Source: Roseimaritima sediminicola
GTDB taxonomy: Bacteria; Planctomycetota; Planctomycetia; Pirellulales; Pirellulaceae
NCBI RefSeq assembly: GCF_009618275.1
Contig: NZ_WIAD01000045.1
Coordinates: 1-48,794, forward strand
Direction: 5' to 3'
DNA: 48,794 nt
Shown here: positions 24,559 to 31,830 of the stretch, piece by piece
Layout of the letters: each line of letters begins with the position of its first letter
Numbering within the stretch: position 1 is the stretch's first letter
Position numbers and translations under genes: made by a program
The notes under the pieces: model-generated
The model's database searches: none
What the model was told of the DNA's origin: nothing
What the model saw: only the letters and a program-made list of their open reading frames with translations

Positions 24559-26658
24559 ATGGATCAATTAAAACAACAACTCGCCGTGGTTCAAAAACAC
24601 GGATTCTGGATCGGCACCTTTCTGGTAACGGTCGTGGCCCTGGTGGTCTGGTACCTGGCCACCGGTACGCTGACCGCGGAATCGGAAAAGCAGATCAGCG
24701 AACTGAAGGCCGCTAACGCCTCGATGGATACGATCCGTTCGACGATCCATGAACACCCCAACAACCAGTCTCATGAGTTGGTCGAGCAACTGGTTGAAAG
24801 GGAAAATGAAGCGGTGCTCGATGCCTGGCAGAGCCAGTACGAACGCCAGCAGAATATCTTGGCCTGGCCCGAAGAGAGCCTGGACAAGGATTTCATCCGG
24901 CGCGTCAAGAATCTGCTGACCATCACCAAGACCGACAGCGGCGAGAACGTGGCCACGACGGCCGAAGAGGCCGCCCAGCCGGCGCCGGCCGGTAAACGCA
25001 TCCCGGCGCCGATCGAGTCGGTATTCAGCGAGTTCCCCGTACCGCCGGAAAAGGAAATCGAAACCCGCTATCTGGAAGCCTACCGCGATTACATCGGCGA
25101 TGTGATGCCCTCCAAAGCCGCTATCGTGGGCGCCGAATGGACCGCCGATTTCGATGCCGCCACCGCGATGGGCGGATCGATGGGGATGGGCTATGGCAGC
25201 GAGGGGATGGAGCCCGGTATGACCGACGAATCGGCCTATGGCGCGGCAGGACCCATGGGAATGGGCATGGGAATGGGCGGTTACGGGACCAGTAACTTCG
25301 GCATGGCTCCTAAACGAGGCCCCTTGGTCAAATGGAGCACCACCAGTCAGGAAGAAGTCCTGGCGGACCTCTTCCCCTGGCGCGGTTCCCGTCCCAGTAC
25401 CCTGGATGTCCTGTACAGCCAAGAGAATCTTTGGGTGTTGACCCAGTTGCTGGAGATCGTCGCCGACGTTAACGGCAACATCACCCAGCCGTTTCAGGCA
25501 AAGATCCATGAGATCGAACGGATCAGCATCGGACGCAGCGCCCAGCGGGCCAATGGCGTCATCAGCCCCGTGACCGCCGGTACCGGAGCGGGCGGTGAAG
25601 GTGGAGCCATGGGCATGGAGGGTTATGGAATGGGCATGGGCATGGAAGGGATGGGAATGGACGGCATGGGCATGGAAGGCTCGGGCATGGGCATGGAAGG
25701 ATCCGGTATGGGCATGGGCATGGAAGGTTCCGGCATGGGCATGGGCATGGGCATGGAAGGCTCTGGCATGGGCATGGGCATGGGCATGGGCATGGAGGGG
25801 CAACCCGGAATGACGTTCGATCCGTTGGCCGGCCGCTACGTGGATATCAATTACCAGCCCATCGAAGCCGACCGGGTTCGAGCGGCGATGGCGCCCGATA
25901 ACGAAAGCCCCGAAGATGCGTTCCTGACGGTTGCCAAGCGGCTGCCCGTGTTGCTGCGAGTCAAGATGGACCAGCGAGAAATTCCCCAGCTGATCGCGGC
26001 CTGTGGAAACGCCGCCTTGATGGTCGAGGTCCGGCAGATCCGGATCAATCCCTCCACCGCCGGTGGTAGTGCCATGGGCATGGGCGGCTCGATGGGTATG
26101 GGCGGCTCGATGGGCATGGAACCGGGCGGCTCGAGCATGGGTATGGAATCCTCGATGGGGATGGAAATGGGAATGGGCGACGGCTACCAAACCGGGATGA
26201 CGCCGACCCAGACCTTTCCCATGGACGTCTCGGTGGAGGTCTATGGTATTATCCAGATCTATAATCCGCCGGCGATGGAAAAATTAGGTGTCGACAAGGT
26301 GGACAGCACGACCGTGGTCGAAGGCCAGGCGATGGGCGACCAACCGGCCGTCGAACCCGCTCCGGCGACCCCTCAGGTCCAACCCGGACCCGATGCGGAC
26401 GCCACGCCGCCTGCAACCGCCCCGGTCCAGCCCGTTCCGGGCGACTCCACAGCCCCCGCAACTGGACAACCCGTACCAGGGCAACCGGCACCAGGACAAC
26501 CTGCACCGGGGCAACCAGCACCGGGGCAACCAGCACCGGGGCAACCTGCGGCTGGGCAACCGGCACCAGGACAACCTGCACCGGGGCAACCAGCACCTGG
26601 GCAACCGGCCGCTGGACAACCGGCCGCTGGCGCGGCTGCGCCAGCCGCCGGGTCGTAA
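24559..26658 (+). CDS. Single-pass membrane protein with Met-Gly-rich and Pro-Gly-Gln-rich tracts (possible PilO-like platform protein)
   Basis: I do not recognise a family by sequence. The 699-residue product has a short cytoplasmic N-terminus (MDQLKQQLAVVQKHG), one membrane helix (about 15-35), then a predicted helical stretch (about 38-105). A Met-Gly-rich tract spans about 346-414, made of MGM, MEG and GSGMG units, and smaller ones occur near 195-245 and 505-545. The C-terminus is a low-complexity region of repeated PGQPA units (about 630-694). The topology, N-in with a coiled periplasmic part, and its place directly after pilM suggest a PilO-like role. A GTG start at 24544, overlapping pilM, is also possible. 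Confidence is high that it is a gene and low on function. Confidence 0.8.
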   Translation: MDQLKQQLAVVQKHGFWIGTFLVTVVALVVWYLATGTLTAESEKQISELKAANASMDTIRSTIHEHPNNQSHELVEQLVERENEAVLDAWQSQYERQQNILAWPEESLDKDFIRRVKNLLTITKTDSGENVATTAEEAAQPAPAGKRIPAPIESVFSEFPVPPEKEIETRYLEAYRDYIGDVMPSKAAIVGAEWTADFDAATAMGGSMGMGYGSEGMEPGMTDESAYGAAGPMGMGMGMGGYGTSNFGMAPKRGPLVKWSTTSQEEVLADLFPWRGSRPSTLDVLYSQENLWVLTQLLEIVADVNGNITQPFQAKIHEIERISIGRSAQRANGVISPVTAGTGAGGEGGAMGMEGYGMGMGMEGMGMDGMGMEGSGMGMEGSGMGMGMEGSGMGMGMGMEGSGMGMGMGMGMEGQPGMTFDPLAGRYVDINYQPIEADRVRAAMAPDNESPEDAFLTVAKRLPVLLRVKMDQREIPQLIAACGNAALMVEVRQIRINPSTAGGSAMGMGGSMGMGGSMGMEPGGSSMGMESSMGMEMGMGDGYQTGMTPTQTFPMDVSVEVYGIIQIYNPPAMEKLGVDKVDSTTVVEGQAMGDQPAVEPAPATPQVQPGPDADATPPATAPVQPVPGDSTAPATGQPVPGQPAPGQPAPGQPAPGQPAPGQPAAGQPAPGQPAPGQPAPGQPAAGQPAAGAAAPAAGS
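25597..25800. repeat. In-frame minisatellite coding for Met-Gly-rich tract
   Basis: The sequence is built from variants of GGCATG and GGCATGGAAGGC steps in the second gene of the pil-like cluster. It codes for alternating Met and Gly with interspersed Glu, Ser, Tyr and Asp. Because the units are multiples of three, changes in copy number would alter protein length without breaking the frame. Similar shorter tracts occur at about 24227-24320, 26077-26185, 27313-27480 and 28072-28155 in the same three genes. Confidence 0.9.
26465..26640. repeat. In-frame 15-base repeats coding for PAPGQ units
   Basis: About eleven 15-base units related to CCGGGGCAACCAGCA code for repeated Pro-Ala-Pro-Gly-Gln at the C-terminus of the preceding gene product. 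Units differ by third-base changes (ACC/CCG, GGA/GGG), so the array is not newly made. The frame closes shortly after it. Confidence 0.85.
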
Positions 26659-26779
26659 CAACCCCAGGACTTCGCGGCGCAGCGGCGGCCTGGTTTTGTC
26701 AAGGCCGCGGCGGTGTGCGAACGTCCGCCAGAGCAACTACCCCCTCACACCGTTTTCCACTCCAACCGAGTAACCAATC

Positions 26780-28966
26780 GTGGATAGCGACAAAATCAAA
26801 AACTTCTTTGCTCAACACATCGAAAAGATGGTGCTGGGGGGCATTTGCGTCTTCGCCTTGTTCCTGATTATGCAGGGCATGGGATATCCGATGTTCAGGG
26901 ACTCGGAGTTCGAGCCGGAGGAACTGCAGTCCAAGGCGACCGAGGTCAAGCGAAACATCGACCAACCGCACAACGAAGCGGTGTTGGCGCTGCTGCCGCC
27001 GGCCGAGCCGAAGTCCTACCGTCAGCGGATCGCTCAGCTGCAGAAACAGATTCCCTACGAGGAGTATCCGCACACGGCTCTGGAACAGCTTCGCGTCGAC
27101 TCCAGTATCAAGCGGATCGATCCCGCCTTGGTGGCTCCGATCGAATTGCGGATGACCGGTGTTCTGGCATCGATGGCCGTCAAGGGAGGTCGGGAAACGA
27201 GCTATCCGGCAGCGGAACTGGAGAACGCCGAGCCCAAAGAGGTTGAAGAGGAGAAGCCGCGCCGCCGCGAACGCGGACGCCGGGGGCGTCGTGGCGGAGG
27301 CGAGGCGGAATACATGGGCATGGGCCAAGAAGCGATGATGATGATGTCCGACCCCTACGGTACGGGCGGCGAAGGTGCAACGCCGGATTATATGGCGGGC
27401 GGCGGCTCTGGCGAAATGCAGAGCATGGACCCGATGGGTATGGGCATGGGCATGGGCGAGGCGATGCCCGGAATGGGAGTCACGCGTCGTTTGGACCCCA
27501 AATACAATCTCGGTACCAAAGTCACCGGCAATGTTCAGACCACGACCACCGAAGACAGCCGAACGCCCAAGCGACCGCTGAGAGCCATTCCGCATTCGGC
27601 CTGGTTCATCGCCGGCACGGCGGCCCTGCCGCATAAGGAGCTGGTGGAATCCTATAAGAACACGTTCGAAAAGACCAAAGGCTACAAGCCGCTGCGAGAC
27701 CGTCCGATCTACCTGGGCTACGACGTCCAGCGAGCCGATGTGACCGGCAAAACGGTCGACCAGCTGGCCGATGAAGATTGGGTCGACGTCGACGGCTGGG
27801 AGCGGATGAACTTCTACGCCTTGAACTGGTGGGAGGGCTACGCCCCGGACATCATCCCGGCGGACTATCGAGATCCGAAATTAACCGCGCTGATTCCGCC
27901 GCTGTTGATCTACGATTTCACGCACTTTGCGACCCACCCCAAGATCCCACTGAAATCGATGGCGGAGATCGCGCGTGAGGAAGCGGACCCGCTGGGCGGG
28001 GTCGAGTTGCCGGATATTTTCGATCCCAATGCGCCCGCAGTTCCCACTCGACGACCCGGCGCCGGTATGAATCCGGGAATGGGCATGGAGATGGGCATGG
28101 GCATGGAGCCCGGCATGGGCATGGGCATGGAGATGGGCATGGGCATGGGCACCGCCCGGGGGCCTGAGAAGAACCCGCCGGAGTTCAAAATGGTCCGGTT
28201 CTACGATTTTTATCATCCCCGGGCTCCCAACCCGCCCAAACCCGGGCGAAGCTATGTGTACCGATTGCGGGTCAAACTGGAGGATCCGAACTTCCCCGAG
28301 AATCCGGCTTTAACGCCGACGCTGCGCAGCCTCTCGGCGGAGGTCTTCCAGCGAGTGGTGCCCAAGATCGAAGCTGCCAAAACCACGAAGAAACGCGATT
28401 TTGTGATCACGACGCCCTGGAGCGATCCGAGTCCGGTCGTCCAGTTGCCGCGACGGATCGAGATGTACGCCGGTCCGATCATCGAACCCGCCTCGACCAA
28501 GGACGTTCCGGTGGCCAATCAGACGGTCACGTACGAGCGGTCTCCGGCGAGAGCCAAAGCGGTGGTCGCGGTTTGGGATTGGGACTACGCCCTGGCCGTT
28601 CCGGCACCGATGGACGTGCGTCCGGGAACGGTGCTGAATGATACGCTGGATGCGGAGGTGGTCGATCCCTTGACGTTGACGATCAAGACCAAGCCCAACA
28701 GCGCGGTTCGCACCCATGCCGTCGTCCTGGATGTGACCGGGGGCGAACCCCTGCAGTTGCAAGAGGAAGACGATCTGACGCGACCCGGTATGGTCTTTGT
28801 GTACGATCCCGTGCAAGGTGGATTGAAGGTCCTGCAGGAGATCGACGATCGGTTCCGATTTGGCCGCTACACCTTTGCCGAGGACAAGCCGAAGCAGGCG
28901 GATCCGAGCATGATGATGCCGATGGATGGCATGGATCCCGGTTACATGCAGATGAGCCCTCCCTAA
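26780..28966 (+). CDS. Single-pass membrane protein with Met-Gly-rich tracts, third gene of the pil-like cluster
   Basis: I do not recognise a named family. The 728-residue product has a short N-terminus (MDSDKIKNFFAQHIEKM), one membrane helix (about 18-35), then a soluble, probably extracytoplasmic region. A basic Arg-rich patch (about 155-172, EKPRRRERGRRGRRGGGEAE) precedes Met-rich tracts near 178-190 and 215-235. A second Met-Gly tract spans about 431-459. The C-terminal ~250 residues contain a conserved-looking beta-rich part (for example MVRFYDFYHPRAPNPPKPG) and end MDGMDPGYMQMSPP. The gene follows the previous one after 121 bases on the same strand. Shared topology and tract type suggest the three products act together. 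Confidence 0.8.
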   Translation: MDSDKIKNFFAQHIEKMVLGGICVFALFLIMQGMGYPMFRDSEFEPEELQSKATEVKRNIDQPHNEAVLALLPPAEPKSYRQRIAQLQKQIPYEEYPHTALEQLRVDSSIKRIDPALVAPIELRMTGVLASMAVKGGRETSYPAAELENAEPKEVEEEKPRRRERGRRGRRGGGEAEYMGMGQEAMMMMSDPYGTGGEGATPDYMAGGGSGEMQSMDPMGMGMGMGEAMPGMGVTRRLDPKYNLGTKVTGNVQTTTTEDSRTPKRPLRAIPHSAWFIAGTAALPHKELVESYKNTFEKTKGYKPLRDRPIYLGYDVQRADVTGKTVDQLADEDWVDVDGWERMNFYALNWWEGYAPDIIPADYRDPKLTALIPPLLIYDFTHFATHPKIPLKSMAEIAREEADPLGGVELPDIFDPNAPAVPTRRPGAGMNPGMGMEMGMGMEPGMGMGMEMGMGMGTARGPEKNPPEFKMVRFYDFYHPRAPNPPKPGRSYVYRLRVKLEDPNFPENPALTPTLRSLSAEVFQRVVPKIEAAKTTKKRDFVITTPWSDPSPVVQLPRRIEMYAGPIIEPASTKDVPVANQTVTYERSPARAKAVVAVWDWDYALAVPAPMDVRPGTVLNDTLDAEVVDPLTLTIKTKPNSAVRTHAVVLDVTGGEPLQLQEEDDLTRPGMVFVYDPVQGGLKVLQEIDDRFRFGRYTFAEDKPKQADPSMMMPMDGMDPGYMQMSPP

Positions 28967-28988
28967 GCGCTAAGCCGTATCGGGGCAA

Positions 28989-29048
28989 GCCGAGACGGGG
29001 GTGCCGAGACGGGGGCGCCGAGGCGGGGGCGCCGAGGCGGGGGTGCCG
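28989..29048. repeat. Four tandem 14-base repeats
   Basis: Units of exactly 14 bases, related to GCCGAGACGGGGGT, run head to tail from just after the stop of the third pil-like gene. A partial fifth unit begins at 29045. They form no obvious hairpin and there is no coding evidence. They lead straight into the larger duplicated block downstream. Confidence 0.9.
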
Positions 29049-29064
29049 TCCCATAGCCAATCGA

Positions 29065-29719
29065 CCCCCGAGCCGAACGCGCTAGCGTCGGGTTTCATCC
29101 CGAGGCGGGCTGCGGCGTCGCCGTGGTGCCAACACCCTGAGCTTCTCGCTGCGGGCGCGGGACGCGAATCGACCGTTTGCGGCGGGCGGTATTTCTAGGC
29201 GTGAGACCCGCGGCTCGGGCCCCATGCCATCTACTTTCACCATCGCTTGCGATTGACGCGTTAGCGGAGCGGCGCAAGCCGCCCGGTGTGTGAAGGTTCG
29301 CACCGCAAAACCGGACGGCTCGCGCCGTTCCGCTACAAAGGAAGCGGCATAGGGCTCGCGCCGTCTGCTGGCGGGCTTTGCCTGCCACCGACGCTCCAAA
29401 GCCGACCGCCCCCCCGAGCCGAACGCGCTAGCGTCGGGTCTCGTCCCGGGGCGGGCTGCGGCGTCGCGGTGGTACCAACAGCCCGGACTCTCGCTGCCGG
29501 CGCGGGGCGCGAATCGACGGTTTGCGACGGGCGGTATTTCTAGGCGTGAGACCCGCGGCTCGGGCCCAATGCCATCTACTTTCACCATCGCTTGCGATTG
29601 ACGCGTTAGCGGAGCGGCGCAAGCCGCCCGGTGTGTGAAGGTTCGCACCGCAAAACCGGACGGCTCGCGCCGTTCCGCTACAAAGGAAGCGGCATAGGGC
29701 TCGCGCCGTCGGCTGGCGG
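29065..29719. repeat. Approximately 345-base direct duplication, non-coding
   Basis: Two copies of a ~310-base segment, at about 29065-29374 and 29411-29719, start CCCCCGAGCCGAACGCGCTA and both contain the phrases GGTATTTCTAGGCGTGAGAC and GCCGCCCGGTGTGTGAAGG. The offset is 345-346 bases. The first half of the unit has diverged more than the second half. Reading frames through both copies are mutual shadows with no family similarity. Bases 28967-29828 as a whole hold no gene that I can support. Confidence 0.92.
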
Positions 29720-29828
29720 ATGTTGCCGCCGCCACGTATGAGCCATGCGTTTTGGCGAACCAACCGCCCGCGAGCGTCGGGGATCGCGGTGATGCTCCGG
29801 TGGCTGGCACCGCACGGCGCTACGAAAT

Positions 29829-29862
29829 AAAAAACGCCGCGTCCGTCAGCGGACGCGGCGTT
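29829..29862 (-). terminator. Strong intrinsic terminator of tig
   Basis: A perfect 13-base GC-rich stem (AACGCCGCGTCCG at 29833-29845, pairing with 29850-29862) with a 4-base loop is followed on the minus strand by six T, then ATTT. It lies 49 bases beyond the tig stop codon. The symmetrical arms could also slow plus-strand transcription coming from the pil-like cluster. Confidence 0.92.
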
Positions 29863-29911
29863 CTTACTTTCTTGTGTTCTTGGTCGTGGGCTTCAGCCAC
29901 GGACGGCCGGC

Positions 29912-31408
29912 TCAGTCGTCTTTCTTCGACGATTCCTCGTCGCTGCCCGACTCGTCGTACTTGGCGGCCGGGATGGCGCTGTCGTCTTTGGTTCCCAGCA
30001 CGTAGTGGTAGACGGCGGCGGCATCGTCGGAATCGCCGTCCTGCTTTTCGGCTGGGACGTCCTTGATCTCGGATTTCTCAGTGATCATTTCGATCACCTT
30101 CCGTTCGATGATCTGGTTCCGCAGGGCGTCGATCTGACCGGACTTCTCCAGGCGAGCTCGCACACGCCGGGTCGACATGTTGCTCTGCTCGGCGATCAGT
30201 TCGATCTCTTCTTCGAAGTCCGATTCCTCGGCGTCCACTTCGCGTTCTTCGGCGATCTTTTCCAGCACAAAGTGTTCACGCAGGGCGGCTTCGGTCGACG
30301 CCTGGGCGTTCTGACGCACCATGTTCACATAGTTGCGAATCTGCTCTTCGGGGAACCCGCTGCGGCGCAATTCGAGGATCTTGCGTTCCAGTTCGCGGCG
30401 GGTCTGGCGTTTGACCAGTTCCGGCGGCAGTTCGAAGTCGACCGAGCTGGTCAGCTGGGCCACGATCTGTTCACGCAGCGATTGGTTCTGCCGGTATTCG
30501 CTCTGTCGCTGCAGCGAGCCGCGAACGAAATCCCGCAGCTCTTCCTCGGATTCGAAATCGCCCAGTTCTTCCAGGAAGGTTTCGGTCAATTCGGGTTTCT
30601 TGTAGCGTTCGACTTCGACGACGTGGAAAGCCGCTTCGACTTCGCTGCCACGCAGTTCTTCGTCGTCGATGCCATCGGCCAGCACAACTTTTCCGGTACG
30701 GGTTTCGCCTTCTTTGACGCCGGCCATCAGGGAGCCGAAATCGGGGCATTTGCCGTCGGAGAAGGTCAGCTGTTCGCGCAGTTCGACGCGTTCTTCGTCC
30801 ATCTCCGAAACGACTTTGTCATCTTTCTTGAAGGTAGCCGTGATCAGGAGGCGATCGCCCTGCTGGGCCGGTTGGTCGGTGGCTTCGGTGCGTCCGTAGC
30901 GACGCAGCAGGCCGTTGAGCGATTCGGTAACGGCTTCGTCGGAGATGTCCTCGACGGCCCGCTCGAGTTTCAATCCATCGATCGAGGGCGTTTCGAATTC
31001 GGGACGCACTTCGACGGAGAATTCATAGCGGAAGTCGCCGTCTTCGGGCAGATCGATCGATTCGTAATCGAAATCCGGTTCGCTGATCGCCGAAAAGCCA
31101 GCATCATCGGTGACCTGGCTGAGGCTGTCCATCAGCAGGGCGCCTTTGACGCGTTCCAGGACCCGGTCCTTGAACTGCTTTTCGACCAGCTTGCGGGGAG
31201 CTCGGCCGGCGCGGAAACCCGGGACCTGAGCTTCCGGAACCAGTCCGTCGTATTCCTTCTGCAGGTACCGCTCCACCTCCTCACGCGGGATCGTGACGAC
31301 CACGTGTCGCAGGCAGGTCTGAGGGCTTTCCACCTGCACATCCAACTTCAGGGGAGCCGCAGCGCTGTCGGCGGTTGGAGAGCCTTCTGGTAAATCCGTG
31401 GTGGACAT
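29912..31408 (-). CDS. tig: Trigger factor (ribosome-associated chaperone/prolyl isomerase)
   Basis: Trigger factor binds L23 at the ribosome exit and shields nascent chains. The start at MSTTDLPEGSPTADS is chosen because the upstream frame runs through the tRNA gene. That gives 498 residues. The N-terminal domain has the ribosome-binding signature VPGFRAGRAPRKLVEKQF. The middle FKBP-like region includes DRLLITATFKK and DFGSLMAGVKEGETRTGKVV. The C-terminal helical arms include NYVNMVRQNAQASTEAALRE. The product ends in a charged acidic/Ser-rich tail (DDSAIPAAKYDESGSDEESS) beyond the usual ~430-450 residues. clpP/clpX, common neighbours, are absent. tRNA-Gly lies 62 bases upstream on the same strand. 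Confidence 0.95.
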   Translation of the reverse strand: MSTTDLPEGSPTADSAAAPLKLDVQVESPQTCLRHVVVTIPREEVERYLQKEYDGLVPEAQVPGFRAGRAPRKLVEKQFKDRVLERVKGALLMDSLSQVTDDAGFSAISEPDFDYESIDLPEDGDFRYEFSVEVRPEFETPSIDGLKLERAVEDISDEAVTESLNGLLRRYGRTEATDQPAQQGDRLLITATFKKDDKVVSEMDEERVELREQLTFSDGKCPDFGSLMAGVKEGETRTGKVVLADGIDDEELRGSEVEAAFHVVEVERYKKPELTETFLEELGDFESEEELRDFVRGSLQRQSEYRQNQSLREQIVAQLTSSVDFELPPELVKRQTRRELERKILELRRSGFPEEQIRNYVNMVRQNAQASTEAALREHFVLEKIAEEREVDAEESDFEEEIELIAEQSNMSTRRVRARLEKSGQIDALRNQIIERKVIEMITEKSEIKDVPAEKQDGDSDDAAAVYHYVLGTKDDSAIPAAKYDESGSDEESSKKDD

Positions 31409-31470
31409 CCTGGGGGTAGCCTGTGAAGGAGGTGAGAGAAAGAAGAGAACGTCTGCCGAGGGGCGGAAAG

Positions 31471-31543
31471 AGCGGCTGATGGGATTCGAACCCACGACAA
31501 CAACGTTGGCAACGTTGTGCTCTACCAACTGAGCTACAGCCGC
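31471..31543 (-). tRNA. tRNA-Gly (anticodon GCC)
   Basis: The minus strand folds into a standard cloverleaf: acceptor GCGGCTG/CAGCCGC, D arm GCTC-AGTTGGTA-GAGC, anticodon stem CAACG/CGTTG with loop TTGCCAA (anticodon GCC), and T arm GTGGG-TTCGAAT-CCCAT. The discriminator base is T and no CCA is encoded. It lies just upstream of tig and may share its transcript. Confidence 0.97.
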
Positions 31544-31752
31544 TTAGTGGCCGCGCCGGAGCGGTGTCCAGCGTTTGCCTGCTAAGAGCATTAACCCCTC
31601 GGCACGTTCTCTGATCATCTAAGAATTGTGCTTGTGAGCCGAGATTATAGAAACCCTCGACAGGCCCGCAAGAGGCATCAGGAGGATTAATCGTAAACTC
31701 GGAAAACTCGCCAAACACGGGCGGGGCACCACCACTGGCGGTGCGGCCTCAC

Positions 31753-31792
31753 AAAAAACGCCGCCGCTGCCGAACCCGAATCGGGCTTCGGC
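31753..31792 (-). terminator. Likely terminator of the VWA gene
   Basis: The plus-strand palindrome GCCGAA-CCCG-AAT-CGGG-C-TTCGGC at 31769-31792 gives a 10-base stem with one bulged C. On the minus strand it is followed, after ten GC-rich bases, by six T (plus A run at 31753-31758). It lies 39 bases after the stop codon of the VWA gene. The distance between stem and T run is longer than ideal. The rest of 31544-31830 shows no gene. Confidence 0.5.
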
Positions 31793-31830
31793 CCGACCCG
31801 TTGGGGGCCGGTCGGCTGACGATGCTGAAA

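Noticed and set aside
24568-26190. A minus-strand frame rich in His-Ala repeats opposite the second pil-like gene
   Set aside because: The His-Ala pattern is simply the reverse complement of the Met-Gly minisatellite.
28989-29810. Minus-strand frames of up to 242 codons through the duplicated region
   Set aside because: Both copies give the same shadow translation in different frames, rich in Arg/Ala/Pro, without a ribosome site or family match.
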